A stretch of 64,000 nucleotides of DNA. It comes from Portibacter lacus (GTDB lineage Bacteria; Bacteroidota; Bacteroidia; Chitinophagales; Saprospiraceae). The stretch's first letter is position 1, and every line of letters starts with the position of its first letter. The notes below the pieces were generated by a model that saw nothing but the letters and a program-made list of their open reading frames with translations, was not told the DNA's origin and searched no databases. Made by a program: the position numbers and the translations under genes. The stretch covers positions 310,001 to 374,000 of the forward strand of contig NZ_JAJNKA010000006.1 of the NCBI RefSeq assembly GCF_021533215.1. Direction: 5' to 3'. Below, piece by piece: positions 46,729-55,401 of this stretch.

Positions 46729-47148
46729 ATGAAATATAAATTAATAATTTTTCTAGGAACAGTATTTATACTGTTAAATGTAACATCAGCTATATCCCAA
46801 TCTAAAGTAAATATAGATGATTTGATTGGTAAAAAGTGGTGTTTTCTGAATAAAGAAAGTATCTCAAATGTTGGTAACGAATGGACTAAAGATAGTTATA
46901 AAGTATTCATAGATGATAAAAATATTTCTGATGCTAAATATTATCTATCAAATACACCAGACGAGAAATTTAAGGATAATAAAGTAGGAAAAATGAAAAA
47001 AGGAAGGTATCTAGTCTATTCACTAAGTAATCATGAAAAGTTTCCGAATAAAACGGAGTGTCTAGAAATTATCGACTTTAAGAACGATACTTTAACCATA
47101 AGAAATATTAAAGTGCGAGAGCCCGTTATCATGGTTTTATGTGAATAG
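46729..47148 (+). CDS. Small exported lipocalin-like protein, possible partner of the papain-like lipoprotein
   Basis: 139 residues with a signal peptide (about 1-23, TSAISQ). The mature part begins KVNIDDLIGKKWCFLNKE and continues as alternating beta strands (KVFIDDKNISDAKYYLSN, GRYLVYSLS, LEIIDFKNDTLTIRNI), a pattern seen in lipocalin-like domains. The function is unknown. It starts 21 bases after the papain-like gene, so both are co-transcribed. Small exported beta-barrel proteins next to an envelope peptidase are candidates for inhibitors or immunity proteins. That is inference only. Confidence 0.6.
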   Translation: MKYKLIIFLGTVFILLNVTSAISQSKVNIDDLIGKKWCFLNKESISNVGNEWTKDSYKVFIDDKNISDAKYYLSNTPDEKFKDNKVGKMKKGRYLVYSLSNHEKFPNKTECLEIIDFKNDTLTIRNIKVREPVIMVLCE

Positions 47149-47357
47149 AACATTTAGCAATGCCAATAACAAAATAACCGCTGATTGATTTTTAGCTTGA
47201 TTCTCTTATTATGATAAATTTTATTAGAAATATACTAGACAGTAGAGTTGGTAATTGTCATACATCATATAAACTAACCATTTAATGAGTTTTATTATTT
47301 GAGTGTACATATCGCGCCTCATGTAAACATTATAATTAAATTCTCAAATTAGAAAAT

Positions 47358-47397
47358 AGAGGTGATTTAGGTTTTAAGTCACCTCTATTTTTTTGAT
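47358..47397 (+). terminator. Terminator behind the lipocalin-like gene
   Basis: TAGAGGTGA and TCACCTCTA form a perfect 9-bp stem at 47357-47388 and are followed by a T-rich run. It lies about 210 bases downstream of the gene. Confidence 0.75.
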
Positions 47398-47667
47398 TGA
47401 CTTTTGCTACCTCGCATGATTAGGATATCATAAAAAGTGGGTGTCACTCATGAATAGTTTTATTATGCAATACTGAAACACTCACTTAAAGAGAGTATGA
47501 CCTTCGTTCTAGCAAAACTGAATATAGATTGCGGTCTTATTGCTTCTCGTTCTTCTTGTAAAATGTCCCTCAGAAATACATGGAAGAGATAAATCGAATG
47601 AAAAAGAGAGAATTAGGGACACGTGGAAATAGATTATTTTCATGTGTAACCAGTTCTTTACAAAGTT
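47398..47667. other. Gene-free spacer downstream of the XRE regulator
   Basis: 270 bp after the regulator's stop on the minus strand. It carries one wide inverted repeat (TGTCCCT at about 47564-47570 with AGGGACA at about 47625-47631). No similarity to the duplicated element was seen. Confidence 0.4.
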
Positions 47668-48009
47668 TTACTTAGCGTAAGCTCGACTCGTTTTAAAGTC
47701 TCGAATATAAGCATCCATTACATTAAATAGTTCGGCTCTCTTAGTTTGCGGTAAAGCAGCAATATCCTCAAGTCTTTCCAGCATAGATTCATCTTTGACA
47801 GTTAAAGATGACTTGCCGACTAGAAAATCTAAACTGACTTCGAGAGCATCAGCAATTTTAGTTGCGATCTCTACAGAAGGCATCATATCGCCACGTTCAT
47901 AACGTCCGATAATAGGACCAGAAGTGCCAATCATCTTAGCCAGCTCTTCACGAGACAACCCTTTTTCTTTACGGGCTTGCATTACTTTATCGCCAAATTC
48001 TTTACTCAT
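47668..48009 (-). CDS. XRE-family helix-turn-helix regulator
   Basis: 113 residues. The cro/cI-type DNA-binding domain covers about 6-62: VMQARKEKGLSREELAKMIG with turn and recognition helix SGPIIGRYERGDMMPS, then ALEVSLDFLVG. The C-terminal helical tail ends YIRDFKTSRAYAK. The ATG overlaps the last codons of the broken subtilase gene. The same C-terminal tail shape is recognisable in two decayed copies at 49864 and 56301. The operators are not known. It is the only intact regulator gene of the accessory region. Confidence 0.88.
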   Translation of the reverse strand: MSKEFGDKVMQARKEKGLSREELAKMIGTSGPIIGRYERGDMMPSVEIATKIADALEVSLDFLVGKSSLTVKDESMLERLEDIAALPQTKRAELFNVMDAYIRDFKTSRAYAK

Positions 48010-49150
48010 AAGTACTTAAAATGCTGTTTAGTGTACGTTTACTGCAAATATTGTCAAGTGCATTATCTATTGCGTCTTCTAACATTGCACTTTGATATTG
48101 AGTATAATACTGCCCTCCTTGATCACTCCAAGAACAATTGATTATATCGGCGTTGTTAGAAACTGCAAAATTTACGCCTGCAGCTAATTCTTCAGAAATT
48201 GTACTAGAAATGAAAAGGTCATGGCTTATATTCATTATTTTAAGATCAGGTGCTACTCCTGCAATTTGCGAGGCGTTATGATCAGCAGCAATGACTCCAG
48301 CCATTTGCGTTCCGTGAACGCCTACAAGTTGGGCTGGTGATGATCCGCCGTTTTGGGTATGATATGAAGCACTGGTAAATGTTCCAGAACTAAACTCCAC
48401 ATGATTTTGAGCGATTCCTTCATCAATTACTGCAATAACTACACCAGAAGAACCAGTAGTAGTTACATCCCACACACAACAGGCGTTAATGTCAATTCCA
48501 CTACCGTCGATTGCCCATTGATTGTTAATCTGCGCATCACTTGGGCAACCATTAGGTGAAATGTTAAAAATAAAGCCAGGATCAACTTTTTCAAATAAAT
48601 TTGATTCAGTAAAAATATTAGAAACTCCTATGCAATCGGAAATTGAATTCTTGTCAGCTTCTAAAACGTACCACTCCTTACTGAAGGATACTTTTCGCAG
48701 GATTTTAGTTCTTGTATTCTTAGCTAAGAGTTGCAAGCTAGTAGAATCCTGTTCATTCCTAAGTTTGACATAGAAATTATTAGAAACAGGAATTGCCATA
48801 GAATCTCCTAGTACAACTTCTACTGAAATAACACTAGATAAAATTTCTAATTTCTGTATTTCAGATGAATAGTCACTATTAGAAGGTAATTCAATAATTT
48901 TAGCATAGATACCTTTTTCTGACTGAGAGATTGGCACTCGAATATCTTGCTCTATTTTATTATTATCAAAAATTGACTGATCCAGTTCAGAATCACTCTG
49001 ATAATATATAAGCAACTTATTTTTGTTAATATTAAGAGGAATTTTCTCTCCATTATAGTAATAAAATCTTTCAGCGTCGGTAGCCACTTGACTAATTAGT
49101 GAAGACGAAATACACAAGATTAGAATTGACGCAATTAGTTTGTTTATCAT
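48002..49150 (-). pseudogene. S8 (subtilase) peptidase gene cut off before the catalytic serine
   Basis: 382 residues read to a stop at 48002. Signal peptide (SSLISQ) and an N-terminal pro-region (about 22-195) are followed by the peptidase domain: VIAVIDEGIAQNHVEF (catalytic Asp), VGVHGTQMAGVIAAD (catalytic His) and NADIINCSWSDQGG. The reading frame then runs into ICSKRTLNSILSTYE, which is DNA belonging to the regulator's 5' flank. The oxyanion Asn, the GTSMA serine and any T9SS tail are missing. The gene is therefore a truncated remnant whose 3' part was replaced at the regulator. An inactive decoy cannot be ruled out. Confidence 0.75.
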
Positions 49151-49157
49151 AGTATAT

Positions 49158-49568
49158 TTATTTTTTTAGAAAGCTGATATCTTTGTCAGCATCAGACGTT
49201 GACCGATCAAGAAAATTGTAGATTATGACTTCAGATGAATCACTAAATTCATAAGTAAACCAGCGCGTCCTTTCATCATTAAATAATATAAGTGAATCAG
49301 TTGTCTGCCTATAATTATAATCTGTATAAAAGAAATGTTTCCCAATCTTTAGATCTTCAGTAAAAACGATTGTGTCTGGAACACCATCAAATAATTCTGG
49401 AAATTTCTCCACCCATAAACCAACTATATCAAAAGAATCCTTTACTTCTTCTTTTACCTCTTTTACCTCTTTTACTTCTTCTACTTCTTTTTCTTTGCCC
49501 TCTTTTGTGCAGCATACAGCAAACAATAACAGGCTGAATAGCAAGCTAAAAATTCTAATATTTTTCAT
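49158..49568 (-). CDS. Small lipoprotein with Glu-Val-Lys repeat linker and lipocalin-like domain
   Basis: 136 residues. Lipoprotein signal with LFAVCC (Cys19 or 20). A linker EVEEVKEVKEVKEEVK carries the tripeptide repeats. The mature domain begins FDIVGLWVEK and runs through LILFNDERTRWFTYEF to a short tail, a pattern like small lipocalin-type lipoproteins. It precedes the subtilase gene by 7 bases in one transcription unit. The arrangement resembles the papain-like/lipocalin pair to the left, but in opposite order. The 510-bp duplicated element lies upstream. Confidence 0.65.
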   Translation of the reverse strand: MKNIRIFSLLFSLLLFAVCCTKEGKEKEVEEVKEVKEVKEEVKDSFDIVGLWVEKFPELFDGVPDTIVFTEDLKIGKHFFYTDYNYRQTTDSLILFNDERTRWFTYEFSDSSEVIIYNFLDRSTSDADKDISFLKK

Positions 49569-49660
49569 TTTTAGTAATTTATTAAATTAATTTTTTCATG
49601 ATCATAAATCAGATTTAAAAACTATAAAGACCGTTCAGATATGAAATAAATTTAAAAGTT

Positions 49661-50169
49661 AATGCACGAGCGCGTGGATTAGGGAGTCTTCCTTCGTGTG
49701 CTAATTTGAAGGAAGAATTAATCGCTAGTAGGCTGGGTATGCCTTTTCTCCCGGGCGTTAATGTGTAAATCCAAATAAAAGTTATAGACCATTACTTTAC
49801 TAATATAACGATTAAATAGGTAGAAGTTGTGACTGTGGCGTAATTATATATTTGATATGTCGCTCAAGAGGTGTAGGAGAACCTGGGTGTTGCATCTCTA
49901 ACTAAAGCAATGATTGCTAACAAAGTGCGATCTCTTTTTTCATCCAAAAGATTTTGAATAGTGATAACTTTTTGGTTGACCCTTCAAAAACCACTTTCAA
50001 CTAAAATAACTGTAGCAACAATACTTTTTTTTCAACTGAAAAATCAATTGAAAAAGAAAAATGAGTGAGCCGAAAAATCTAGTGAATACAGAAATAAGGA
50101 GAGTAAAGCGTAGAAAGATGACAAAAAAAGAGGTTAGTAAGGCGCGGCTTTTTATTTTTAGAAAGGTTG
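49661..50169 (-). repeat. Duplicated element copy A (about 510 bp direct repeat)
   Basis: Matches 56083-56605 in the same direction. The right 278 bp (49892-50169) differ from copy B by one substitution and one T in a T-run. The left 230 bp are clearly diverged, but with conserved blocks such as GCTAGTAGGCTGGG and CCTTTTCTCCCGGG. On the minus strand it contains the decayed end of an XRE gene, then a probable structured element with a covarying hairpin (arms 49688-49695 and 49708-49715) closed by TGGATT/AATCCA (49675-49680, 49768-49773). The lipoprotein gene begins 93 bases further on. Confidence 0.85.
49864..50010 (-). pseudogene. Decayed XRE regulator remnant A
   Basis: On the minus strand, codons ending with the TGA at 49864-49866 read VNQKVITIQNLLDEKRDRTL and, near the stop, ALVRDATPRFSYTS. 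The last 31 residues align without gaps to the last 31 of the intact regulator at 47668, with the shared KR, RD and final aromatic-rich end. Upstream a different frame gives FEGSTKKLSLFK, which resembles the segment following the helix-turn-helix domain, so a frameshift is needed. Stops and T-runs prevent any longer reading. Confidence 0.6.
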
Positions 50170-50246
50170 AATTGAAAAAAAGAATTTAACATTTTGAAAT
50201 GTATGAGATATTTTAAAAGTATCAAGGTCTTTGCCGGTTGATTTTC

Positions 50247-50816
50247 TTACAAAGTTGATAAGAAAGTGTAAGAGATTCCTGTTGTGAGATGGAACATTAC
50301 CGCTCTTCTTCTTCCAAAATTATGATGGTAGGAGTACCCAGCAGAGATTGTGTAGTTTATATTGTTACAGATACTTAAATAGTATTTTATATTGCTTACA
50401 CCAATGAATTGATTTGTTGTTTGTGATTCTATTTCGATTTCATATGATGGACTAACTCTTGAATCCAAAATTACTATTTTTGACTGTCTTTCTATTTCGT
50501 AGCCAGGTCCAAGATTAAAACGTAATCCAGACCTCTTGAAATTTGTAATTTCAAATTCTAGCGCTACAGCTAGCATTGTTCTTGAAATTCCCCCATCGAT
50601 TAAAAGACTAGATTGATTTTTAATCTTACCATTAAAATATTCTGCTGAGAGTGCAATAGATGTACTAGCAAACAATGACTTGCTAATTGACGACTTTAAG
50701 AGTATTCCTTCATTATAGTCATAGGTGATTGCTTGACTTAGTAGCTCTGGTAATTCTAGTGGGGATGCAAAACCAGCACTTACATTAATCGAATTGCTCT
50801 GTGAATTGGAGAACAA
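50247..50816 (-). CDS. Putative outer-membrane beta-barrel protein with unclear start
   Basis: 189 residues in the open frame from TTG 50816. The sequence alternates in short beta-strands with glycines (LLIDGGISRTMLAVALEFEI, LRFNLGPGYEI, YTISAGYSYHHNFG) and ends ISYTFLSTL, like small Bacteroidota OMPs. A likely signal peptide, GFFLLNFLFSNSQS, lies mostly upstream of the first usable start codon, and an in-frame TAG stands just before it. The start may be non-standard, or lost by mutation. No family name can be given. It lies at the end of the accessory module. Confidence 0.55.
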   Translation of the reverse strand: MFSNSQSNSINVSAGFASPLELPELLSQAITYDYNEGILLKSSISKSLFASTSIALSAEYFNGKIKNQSSLLIDGGISRTMLAVALEFEITNFKRSGLRFNLGPGYEIERQSKIVILDSRVSPSYEIEIESQTTNQFIGVSNIKYYLSICNNINYTISAGYSYHHNFGRRRAVMFHLTTGISYTFLSTL

Positions 50817-50854
50817 AAAGTTTAATAGAAAGAAGCCTACGATGTACTATTTTT

Positions 50855-51532
50855 TTAAAACCATATTGTTTCTTCAAAGTATTGACCAGGTTGGATGTAA
50901 ACACTATCTATCACTTCTTGCCATTTACCATCTCTCTTATATTATATTCGATATTTATGATACCAGTTACCTATTGACCAACTACCAGAGAACCTCTCAT
51001 GATTTCCAAAAATAAATAATTTTCTACTTCCAAGCAAGCTTAAATTATCTGGGTATGAATAGATATTAAAAGAGTCTTTACTTTCAAAACGACTTTGAAC
51101 AACAGTATTAATATATGCTTTCGATTTTAATTTTATAATTTCACTTGAGTATTTGTGACCTTTCTGATAACCATTTGCACCATTAGTAATAGCCGTTTCT
51201 CCTAGATCGTAAGGCCAATATTCATCCGATTAACTCGGGTAAAGATAGGTGTTAAACCTCCCTGTCAATTCAACTTCGAAGAATCCCTTTTCGTCTGTGT
51301 AAACGATTGCTTCTGCATCAGTCATGAAGTCCGACTCTGTAAAGGGACCTGAGCCATTAAAGCCATCTTTTACATGAATCTCAGCATCTGGGATAGCTTC
51401 GCCAGAACCGAAGTCAACAACATGGCCACTGATAAAGGCCGTCCGCTCTCTATTTTTGATGCATGGACTAAAAGATGCTAGTGTGGCAATTAGAAATATG
51501 ATCTTTAAAACAGTTGAATCTTTCATTATCAT
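50855..51532 (-). pseudogene. Lipoprotein paralogue with two in-frame TAA codons
   Basis: Reads as one frame from 51532 to TAA at 50855-50857 if two internal TAAs are ignored. The intact relative is at 52156. The open part (100 residues) has the N-terminal lipoprotein (SFSPC) and GHVVDFGSGEAIPDAEIHVKDG of a carboxypeptidase-regulatory-like domain. After the first TAA at 51230 come SDEYWPYDLGETA and a long strand region. A second TAA follows RI and is then read as YKRDGKWQEVIDSVYI, matching YKRNGAWTSILDSIYI in the intact protein. Both lesions are single-codon nonsense changes. Confidence 0.75.
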
Positions 51533-51581
51533 TTTTCAAAAAGAAAAGGAAGAATTAAATCTAAACTTCCTTTTCTATTAC

Positions 51582-52140
51582 TTAATAGTAGATTGTGTCA
51601 CGAAATGTTTCACCTTTTGCTATATAGACACTGTCTAATATTGTGTTCCAAACTCCATCTCGTTTATATTCAAGTTTATACTTAAAATAAAAGTTTCCGA
51701 TTACCAGCACATTTCGAAAATCGAATTGATTACCATATTGATTCCAATGGATTAAAGATGGGACATTAGTATCTTCCACATATTCAGTGATTTTTAAAGA
51801 ATCCTTTACTTCATCTTTAAATTTTATCAAGCATTGCATCAAAGCCATCGCTTTTAATCTTATGATTTCATCTTGATTTTCAGATCCTTTTTTATAGACT
51901 TCAGCTGAAGTTGTTACCGCATTGATTCAGTATAGGTCAATGCTTCATTATCACCGATATCATATTATCTAGTATAGGACCAGAGCCAGTGAATCCATCT
52001 CGTACATAAATTTGTACATTCTCGATAGGTTCACCTGTTCCATAGTCTATTACTCTACCACTCATAGTTGTGGTTTGTTTTATCTTTCCACATGATGCTA
52101 TTAAAAACATCAGTACGGTTATTATCATTATCTTTTTCAT
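51582..52140 (-). pseudogene. Lipoprotein paralogue with frameshift and internal deletion
   Basis: The start (MKKIMIITVLMFLIASCGKI) and the following TTTMSGRVIDYGTGEPIENV are nearly identical to the intact gene at 52156. One base is lost in the DND-IGD segment, so the frame stops at 51937. The end, from SAEVYKKGSENQDEIIRLKA to YKRDGVWNTILDSVYI, is in another frame to the stop at 51582. About 30 codons that encode KNGEFDVSIK... in the relative are absent. It is a decayed tandem duplicate. Confidence 0.75.
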
Positions 52141-52155
52141 TTCAAATGTTCATTT

Positions 52156-52797
52156 CTAATAATAAATGGTATCTCCTCTTGTCTCTCCAAGTGGAATATA
52201 AATACTATCTAAAATACTAGTCCATGCCCCATTTCTTTTATAGCTAAAGTCATAGGTATAGTAGCTATTCCCGTAAGCAAAAGTCATTTCTCTATTGAAC
52301 GATTTTCCGTGACTTTGTTGGCGAAAAAATAGACTCGGATATTCTAGGTAGGCTAACCACTTGATGCTATCAGCTTGCTCACCTAGACTTTCGGCTCGAA
52401 AATTGAGATAAGCTTTTCCTTTTAGGATAATTTCTATGTTTTCATTGTCCTCACCTCTGGTATAAATTTCTCCTGACTGCACTAGCTCTCCATCATTGTA
52501 ATTCCAATATTCTGAAGACTTAGAAGGATACAAAACTGGATTATTCTCAGCCTTGATCGAGACATCGAACTCTCCATTTTTATCAGTATAGGTCAAAGCC
52601 TCGTTATCACCGATATCATCATTATCTAGTATAGGACCACTTCCTGTAAATCCATCTCGAACATATATTCTCACATTCTCAATGGGTTCACCTGTTCCGA
52701 AATCTATTACTCTACCACTCATAGTTGTGGTTTGTTTTATCTTTCCACATGATGCTAGCAAGAGCATCATTGCGGATATTATTATTAAGTTCTTCAT
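52156..52797 (-). CDS. Lipoprotein with carboxypeptidase-regulatory-like domain
   Basis: 213 residues. Lipoprotein signal with LLLASC (Cys16). The domain MSGRVIDFGTGEPIENVRIY at about 26-45 is a carboxypeptidase-regulatory-like beta-sandwich. A second all-beta part follows, ending with NGAWTSILDSIYI and the final GETRGDTIYY. The function is unknown; such domains are often glycan- or protein-binding. The ATG overlaps the stop codon of the hydrolase gene (TAATG). It is the only intact member of a family of three, the others being decayed copies downstream. Confidence 0.75.
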   Translation of the reverse strand: MKNLIIISAMMLLLASCGKIKQTTTMSGRVIDFGTGEPIENVRIYVRDGFTGSGPILDNDDIGDNEALTYTDKNGEFDVSIKAENNPVLYPSKSSEYWNYNDGELVQSGEIYTRGEDNENIEIILKGKAYLNFRAESLGEQADSIKWLAYLEYPSLFFRQQSHGKSFNREMTFAYGNSYYTYDFSYKRNGAWTSILDSIYIPLGETRGDTIYY

Positions 52798-55355
52798 TAT
52801 TTAATTTTTATAAATTTACCAATACTCGAATCACTGAAATTCTTTATAAAGTAATTGCCTGGAGATAAATGTGATATATTAATTCTTTGTGTGGTTTTAG
52901 CCGAAATTATGATTTTCTCAACCATTTCGCCGGTGACCCTATAGATACCAAAAGTAATCTCCTCTTTTGCTGTGTTTTCTAATTTAACGAAGTCAACAGC
53001 AGGGTTAGGGCTTAATTTAAATTCTAATTGGTCAGCTACTTCATTTTCTCCATGATTATAGACTTTTCCTCTAGTCTTAGAAGTTGCCAAAGGGTCGAGT
53101 CCAGGTCTAGCATTAGAAGACCGGAAAACAGTAGCATAATTAACAGGTTCAGTCATTGCTGAAATTTCTGCCCCTTGTTTTATAGTAACACCAGATTCGA
53201 ATTTTATTAGATCTGTAGCTCTGATATTCGATTCCACACCATCCTTGAATTCGACCGTATTTCCATTTCCTCCAAAGGTTGCCGTGCTCTTATGGGTAAA
53301 TGCTACCGGTTTATCGAAAACGATATCACTGTTTCCATTTCTATTAAAAGGTAGGATACCCTCATCGAAATCATCTCTAAAAATATCTATAACTCTTGTG
53401 GCAGTTGCCTGACTAATATTAACATGCTCCTCATTGTCCTCCATTCCGAAAAACTCATCGAACGGACTACTACTTACACTAAAATCTTCCCAGCTATCGA
53501 ATACGTTACCTGGTGTAACTTCGAATCCCAGAGCAGATGGAGTAGGGATGAAAGTTGCTTTCATATATCTAAAATTCGCAGAATTATCAGGATCCTTTTC
53601 CAGGGCATTCGATGCATTATCTCCATTAACAGCATAAAGTGCTGTATTGTAGCCTCCTACTGCTCCATCATAAGCAATATTATTATTTACATATTTATCT
53701 GTAGCTCCCCAAGACCCTTGACCACGGAATAATCTATAAGAAGTAGAAGAATTTGTATTGTGCATACTGTTACCATACATTAATGGTAATGCCTGAAATT
53801 TAAGTCGAAATAGAATATTTTCGTAATTACCTACAGGGGTACTCGGAAACATTCTATTCTTTCCGCCGTTTGTTATGGCATAACGTTTCACTAGATTTGG
53901 ATAACCTAGATACAGCATCGTGTTATAGAAAGTGTTATGAATAGTGCTAGCGTAACTATCAAAATGACTTAATAAAATTTGTTGGGCAGCAGTCGATTCT
54001 AATTTAACTTTCGCTTCTGCAATTGCTTCCTTTAAACCAAATGTCCAATCATACATAAATTCAACTGCGTACTGAACAGATATAGGGATATAAGCTCCTT
54101 TCATAGGAGAATCAAAAGCTACCCAAGATTTTGTAAAGTGTGGAATATCATCTTCTTCAAGTTTTGCAAGAGCATATCTTGTTATTAGCCCACCCATGCT
54201 TGGGCCTACTATAATGCTCATTTCAGTTTTTCTATCTCTGTAAGTAGAGCCATTGATAACAATATTAAGAAAATTCTTGAAAGCCTTACCATTTTCAATA
54301 ATATCATCTGCACCAGATTCAAAATTAACAAATACTATATCATACCCATCATTGAGTAAGTCATCTGCAAAATTAGGAGATGATTCCGATTCCCAATGCG
54401 AAGGGTCTCCATTAACTAACTCGTATAAGCCTCTTTCATCTACTTTATCTTGATCGCTACTAGAATTATTCATTGCATAATTTCTATTATCATCTGGATC
54501 AAACCCATCAGTAACGATGATCGGTCTTCTAAGTTTATTAGCGCCATTCTGATTATTACCATAAAGTATTGTGGCAGTAAGAGAATTGCCTGATTCTGAA
54601 TCGTACCAAGTAAATTCATGATTACTATTAGGCTCACTCCTCATTACATCGAAATTCTTTACACGTTTCACTGTTGGTACTATATGTGAAGATTTTCTTC
54701 TTAAGGTAAAATGACTATAGATATAATCTTCATTGTTTCTGCTTGCACGCACTACCATTTCTAAAAACTCCTTCCGTTCTCCAACGTAATTAACACTATG
54801 TATAGTGTTCAGATCTATTGGGATGAAGCCGTCACCATTATCAAAGTCGATTTCTATCTTATACTTCTGATCGGTATTGGTTAAAAGAAATTGGTCGGGA
54901 ATTATAAAATCAATCTCATCACCAACGATAGTTCGTGACAAGATATTTGAAGAAAATGTCCTGCCATATTCTGGAGACTGAGAATCACTATCATCTATAT
55001 GATATTTAAAATTATAATCTAATATCATGATCGGATATATGTTTTTCGTATCCATAGATTTCCTAGCTTCTTGGAATAACTGATAATAGCTTAATAAACG
55101 ATCTTGCCGATCGTCTGCTTTTTGTAATACTGTATATATATTAGACCAATCTGCACGGTTTAAAACTGTTACTTTTGATGTTCCATTAGTAGCCAGAATT
55201 TTAGTTCTAGCGGCTTCGTAGTAATCAATGTCAGGTAAATCTTTTTCGAAAACAATCAGCTTTTCAAATTGAATCTTGGTTGATTGATCTGGGTTCACTT
55301 GCGAATAGCAGACGATTGGAAGAATAGTTATTATTAATTGTAATAGATATTTCAT
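52797..55355 (-). CDS. Secreted alpha/beta hydrolase with T9SS type A sorting tail
   Basis: 852 residues. Signal peptide to about 18 (VCYSQ). A long N-terminal region without known motif comes first, then a PGAP1/lipase-like core at about 280-480: RRPIIVTDGFDPDD, DIVFVNFESGADDI, SIIVGPSMGGLITRYALAKL with the nucleophile Ser in GPSMGG, and KSWVAFDSPMKGA. A candidate histidine is in NEEHVNI. The last 80 residues carry FKLSPNPAVDFVKLEN and end NYFIKNFSDSSIGKFIKIK, a T9SS type A sorting domain. The enzyme is an exported esterase, lipase or amidase. It is translationally coupled to the lipoprotein gene downstream. Confidence 0.82.
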   Translation of the reverse strand: MKYLLQLIITILPIVCYSQVNPDQSTKIQFEKLIVFEKDLPDIDYYEAARTKILATNGTSKVTVLNRADWSNIYTVLQKADDRQDRLLSYYQLFQEARKSMDTKNIYPIMILDYNFKYHIDDSDSQSPEYGRTFSSNILSRTIVGDEIDFIIPDQFLLTNTDQKYKIEIDFDNGDGFIPIDLNTIHSVNYVGERKEFLEMVVRASRNNEDYIYSHFTLRRKSSHIVPTVKRVKNFDVMRSEPNSNHEFTWYDSESGNSLTATILYGNNQNGANKLRRPIIVTDGFDPDDNRNYAMNNSSSDQDKVDERGLYELVNGDPSHWESESSPNFADDLLNDGYDIVFVNFESGADDIIENGKAFKNFLNIVINGSTYRDRKTEMSIIVGPSMGGLITRYALAKLEEDDIPHFTKSWVAFDSPMKGAYIPISVQYAVEFMYDWTFGLKEAIAEAKVKLESTAAQQILLSHFDSYASTIHNTFYNTMLYLGYPNLVKRYAITNGGKNRMFPSTPVGNYENILFRLKFQALPLMYGNSMHNTNSSTSYRLFRGQGSWGATDKYVNNNIAYDGAVGGYNTALYAVNGDNASNALEKDPDNSANFRYMKATFIPTPSALGFEVTPGNVFDSWEDFSVSSSPFDEFFGMEDNEEHVNISQATATRVIDIFRDDFDEGILPFNRNGNSDIVFDKPVAFTHKSTATFGGNGNTVEFKDGVESNIRATDLIKFESGVTIKQGAEISAMTEPVNYATVFRSSNARPGLDPLATSKTRGKVYNHGENEVADQLEFKLSPNPAVDFVKLENTAKEEITFGIYRVTGEMVEKIIISAKTTQRINISHLSPGNYFIKNFSDSSIGKFIKIK

Positions 55356-55401
55356 TTTAATTTTATTTGATGGTTAAAAAATTGATTGATATCAAATAAA
55401 A

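Noticed and set aside
49661-50169. Duplicated element as an integron attC site or IS end
   Set aside because: The flanks lack the attC core triplets in the right arrangement, and no integrase or transposase is nearby. The XRE remnant and structured leader explain more of the sequence.
50061-50189. Small basic plus-strand frame in copy A (starts MSEPKNLVNTEIRR), also present at 56497 in copy B
   Set aside because: The likeness of both copies comes from the near-identical DNA, the C-terminal ends differ, and the opposite strand explains part of the repeat as a decayed regulator. No promoter or family likeness.
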